64,000 nt of DNA. Source: Moraxellaceae bacterium. GTDB lineage: Bacteria; Pseudomonadota; Gammaproteobacteria; Pseudomonadales; Moraxellaceae. Shown one piece after another: positions 61,493 to 64,000 of the stretch. The position numbers and the translations under genes are program-made. The notes below the pieces were generated by a model that did not search any database, was not told where the DNA came from, and was given only the letters and a program-made list of their open reading frames with translations. Each line of letters starts with the position of its first letter. Position 1 is the stretch's first letter. Location of the stretch: the NCBI GenBank assembly GCA_030680295.1, contig JAUXVU010000020.1:124001-188000 (forward strand), read 5' to 3'.

Positions 61493-64000
61493 TTAAGCAA
61501 CTGCACTAACAACCAATAGCTGCTTTAACTCGGGGATGCAGGAACCACAATTGGTGCCGGCCCGGGTGCAAGCACCTAAGGCTTCGACGGTGCAATGCCC
61601 TTCTGCAATTGCCGTTTGCAGACGAGCGGTACGCACCTGATGACAACTGCAAATTAACGGACTGCGATCGCCGCCCGTTGCTAGCATGCCGCGTGCTAAC
61701 TCACGTGCATTTAATTCAGCTTCGGCCACGGCAGTTAATAACCACGACTCATCAACTTCTGGCCTATTCAAACTCAATGACAACCAGCAGCGAACTTCAC
61801 CGCCGGCATAACCAACTAGGCGAATGTCACCACCCTCTTCATCATCGAGTTCAGCCCAAGTATCCACTTCACTAGCCCATAGCTGCTTTAGTTCGGCCAA
61901 TGAAGGACGGCGTGCACCCGCCATCAATAACATCTGCCAGCCTGATTGCTCACGACGACACCAGTAGTGATTTTTAGGCAGCGGCAACGGCGCGCGGCTC
62001 AATAACAGGGCCTGCCAATCACTGCGTAGTGGTGAAATCGCGACCGGGGTTTGCTTAAACGCAGGTTGCCCAGAAATCGGGTCACAGATGGCTGCAACCA
62101 AGCTGTCTACCCGGGCCGCCGAGGCAAAACAGTCATTCCAGTGTATGGGCATAAATGCCGTGCCTGGTGTTTGCCCATCTTGGCGACGCACACGCACCAC
62201 ACATTCACCTAAGCTATTGTGCACGCGCACTAGCTGATCCTCACTCACCCCTAGGCTATGCATATCTGCTTCATGCAGTTCAACAAATGGTTCGGCGATA
62301 TGCTGCAATAAACGAGCACTGCGGCCAGTGCGGGTCATGGTATGCCACTGATCACGAATACGACCGGTGTTGAGCATAAACGGATGTTGCGCATCACAAC
62401 GTTGTGCGGCGGGTTTAGGCGCCACATCCACAAAACAAGCACGGCCATTGGCAGTAAAGAATCGACCATCAACAAACATTCTGGCTGTGCCTTGACGGCG
62501 GCTGCTAGGCACTGGCCATTGCACCGGTGCCAAGCTGTTGTACTCAGCATCTTTTAATCGCGCCAAAGCACCAATATCAAAGTCACGACGGCCTTTGTTT
62601 TCAAACGCAGACAGTGCGGCATGTTCACGGAAAATTGCCGCTGGACTGTCAAAGTTAAAGGCATGGCCAAAACCCAAACGTTTAGCCACTTCACAAATGG
62701 CCCACCAGTCTGGGCGGGCATTGCCGGGCTGCGGTAAAAAAGCCCGTTGGCGTGAAATGCAGCGCTCTGAGTTGGTCACCGTACCGTCTTTTTCACCCCA
62801 ACCCGCTGCTGGCAATTTAATGTCGGCAAGGCGCATGGTATCGGTATCGTCGACACAGTCTGACACCACCACACAGTCACATGCCACCAGCGCCTTGCGC
62901 ACTCGGTTGGCATCTGGCAAGGACACCAACGGATTGGTTGCCATAATCCAGACAAAACGAATACGACCATCGGCGATGGCATCAAACATATCAACGGCTT
63001 TTAGGCCCGGCTTTTCAGCAATGCTTTCACTGCCCCAAAAGCGTCCCAGCAAATCCCGATGCTGCGGGTTGTCGATATCCATATGTGCGGCCAATTGATT
63101 AGCCAGACCACCCACTTCTCTGCCACCCATGGCATTGGGTTGGCCGGTAATCGAAAATGGCGTGGCGCCCGGTTTGCCAATACGGCCACAGGCTAAGTGA
63201 CAATTCAGAATAGCGCCGGCTTTATCCACACCGCTAGCCGACTGGTTAATGCCTTGTGAAAACACCGTCACTGTTCGCGGGGTGTCGCAGTACCAACGAT
63301 AAAAGGTCAGCAAGTCATCAACGGAAATGCCACAGCGAGCCGCCACTGCTAATGGGTCACTGCTACGTGCCAAACAGGCCCTAGCGGCAGTTAAGTACTC
63401 TTCGGTGTGGGCCAAGATATAACGACTATCTATGGCGCGCTGGGAGATAAGCCAGGCCAATAAACCATCAAATAAATAACCGTCGCTGCCGGGGGTAATG
63501 GCCAGATGTAGGTCGGCTAATTCCGCCGTTGCCGTGCGACGTGGATCAATCACCACCACTCGCATATTAGGTCTGGCTTTTTTGGCCGCGACGATGCGCT
63601 GGTACACCACCGGGTGGGTCCAGGCCATATTCGAGCCAGTGATCACCAATAGATCCGCCAGCTCTAAATCTTCATAACAGCCGGGCACGGTGTCGCTACC
63701 AAAAGCACGCTTATGCGCCGCCACAGCAGTCGACATACATAAACGACTATTGGTATCGATATTGGCACTACCAATAAAGCCCTTCATTAATTTGTTGGCG
63801 ACATAATAGTCTTCGGTCAGCAACTGACCCGACACATAAAACGCCACAGAATCTGGGCCATACTCATCGATGGTTTTGCGCATACGTGTTGCGATGCTGT
63901 CTAAGGCCTTAACCCAAGACACTTCCTCACTATCAACTTGTGGCTGCAATAAGCGTGAGTTCACACCGATGGTGTCCGCCAAGGCACTGCCTTTTACACA
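61493..64000 (-). CDS. nasA: Assimilatory nitrate reductase catalytic subunit, 5' end missing
   Basis: The frame stays open to the window edge: the last codons before TTG at 63982 read CVKGSA, so the N-terminal [4Fe-4S] cysteines lie outside. About 835 residues are visible. Features are the molybdopterin parts (MSTAVAAHKRAFGSDTVPGCYEDLE; GSNMAWTHPV; GQPNAMGGREVGGLANQLAAH), a molydopterin dinucleotide-binding domain (RIRDQWHTMTRTGRS) and a C-terminal BFD-like [2Fe-2S] domain (CSCHQV...CTRAGTNCGSC). It reduces nitrate to nitrite in the cytoplasm for nitrogen assimilation. The cobA and modABC products supply siroheme and molybdate to this pathway. Confidence 0.95.
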   Translation of the reverse strand, partial: CVKGSALADTIGVNSRLLQPQVDSEEVSWVKALDSIATRMRKTIDEYGPDSVAFYVSGQLLTEDYYVANKLMKGFIGSANIDTNSRLCMSTAVAAHKRAFGSDTVPGCYEDLELADLLVITGSNMAWTHPVVYQRIVAAKKARPNMRVVVIDPRRTATAELADLHLAITPGSDGYLFDGLLAWLISQRAIDSRYILAHTEEYLTAARACLARSSDPLAVAARCGISVDDLLTFYRWYCDTPRTVTVFSQGINQSASGVDKAGAILNCHLACGRIGKPGATPFSITGQPNAMGGREVGGLANQLAAHMDIDNPQHRDLLGRFWGSESIAEKPGLKAVDMFDAIADGRIRFVWIMATNPLVSLPDANRVRKALVACDCVVVSDCVDDTDTMRLADIKLPAAGWGEKDGTVTNSERCISRQRAFLPQPGNARPDWWAICEVAKRLGFGHAFNFDSPAAIFREHAALSAFENKGRRDFDIGALARLKDAEYNSLAPVQWPVPSSRRQGTARMFVDGRFFTANGRACFVDVAPKPAAQRCDAQHPFMLNTGRIRDQWHTMTRTGRSARLLQHIAEPFVELHEADMHSLGVSEDQLVRVHNSLGECVVRVRRQDGQTPGTAFMPIHWNDCFASAARVDSLVAAICDPISGQPAFKQTPVAISPLRSDWQALLLSRAPLPLPKNHYWCRREQSGWQMLLMAGARRPSLAELKQLWASEVDTWAELDDEEGGDIRLVGYAGGEVRCWLSLSLNRPEVDESWLLTAVAEAELNARELARGMLATGGDRSPLICSCHQVRTARLQTAIAEGHCTVEALGACTRAGTNCGSCIPELKQLLVVSAVA

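Overview
The window looks like chromosomal DNA of a gammaproteobacterium of the order Pseudomonadales, with moderate GC (roughly 50-55% by eye). The main evidence is gene order. Ferredoxin-coaD, GMC oxidoreductase, TAT-signal subunit, aldehyde dehydrogenase, TetR, YheT-type hydrolase, rsmD, two M16 peptidases, ftsY-ftsE-ftsX-rpoH and then thiS follow the order I know from Pseudomonas aeruginosa (about PA0362-PA0381). Genus cannot be fixed from this window; an environmental relative of Moraxellaceae or Pseudomonadaceae is plausible. I saw no rRNA, tRNA, CRISPR array, insertion sequence or prophage. No gene-free stretch exceeds 300 bases; the longest, about 60697-60993, is densely regulatory.

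Layout. 1-3.9 kb: end of an extended SDR gene, a membrane protein, an ArsC-like protein, a lipoprotein hydrolase, an XRE regulator and a zinc-ribbon protein. 3.9-15.0 kb: a catabolic block on the minus strand with an isovaleryl-CoA-dehydrogenase-like enzyme, an AtuA-like protein, a geranyl-CoA-type carboxylase (both subunits) and an AtuE-like hydratase, then an AraC regulator, an HSL-type esterase and a Baeyer-Villiger-type monooxygenase. It suggests breakdown of a methyl-branched or terpenoid compound through beta-methyl carboxylation. 15.1-18.2 kb: rpmB-rpmG, then a DUF815 ATPase, ECF sigma and small zinc anti-sigma unit running into mutM. 18.3-24.0 kb: accessory genes (small LuxR-type, LysR, Gly-rich lipoprotein, MAPEG, VF530, a GC-rich FAD protein). 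24.1-39.5 kb: the conserved coaD-to-rpoH-thiS block.

39.5-58 kb: a HEAT-repeat alkylation-repair-like protein, an orphan histidine kinase, tpx, an SbtA/SbtB-type bicarbonate transporter pair, a PF10118 protein, stress-type envelope proteins, an SLC13 permease, a TetR-MFP-RND efflux operon, and thiG, which lies 15 kb from thiS.

56.1-64 kb: nitrogen and molybdenum metabolism. The assimilatory nitrate reductase nasA (cut by the window end) and a GNAT gene lie upstream of a compact operon cobA-porin-modA-modB-modC. The DNA before cobA holds the most remarkable structure here: tandem NtrC-like sites centred near -108 and -140, a consensus sigma-54 promoter, and a leader that starts at the predicted +1 and folds into two hexaloop hairpins (both loops A at 1 and G at 4) followed by an intrinsic terminator. 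This is the architecture of nitrate-responsive ANTAR (NasR/NasT) antitermination. It implies that siroheme methyltransferase, molybdate uptake and an unassigned outer-membrane porin are made together only when preferred nitrogen is short and nitrate or nitrite is present.
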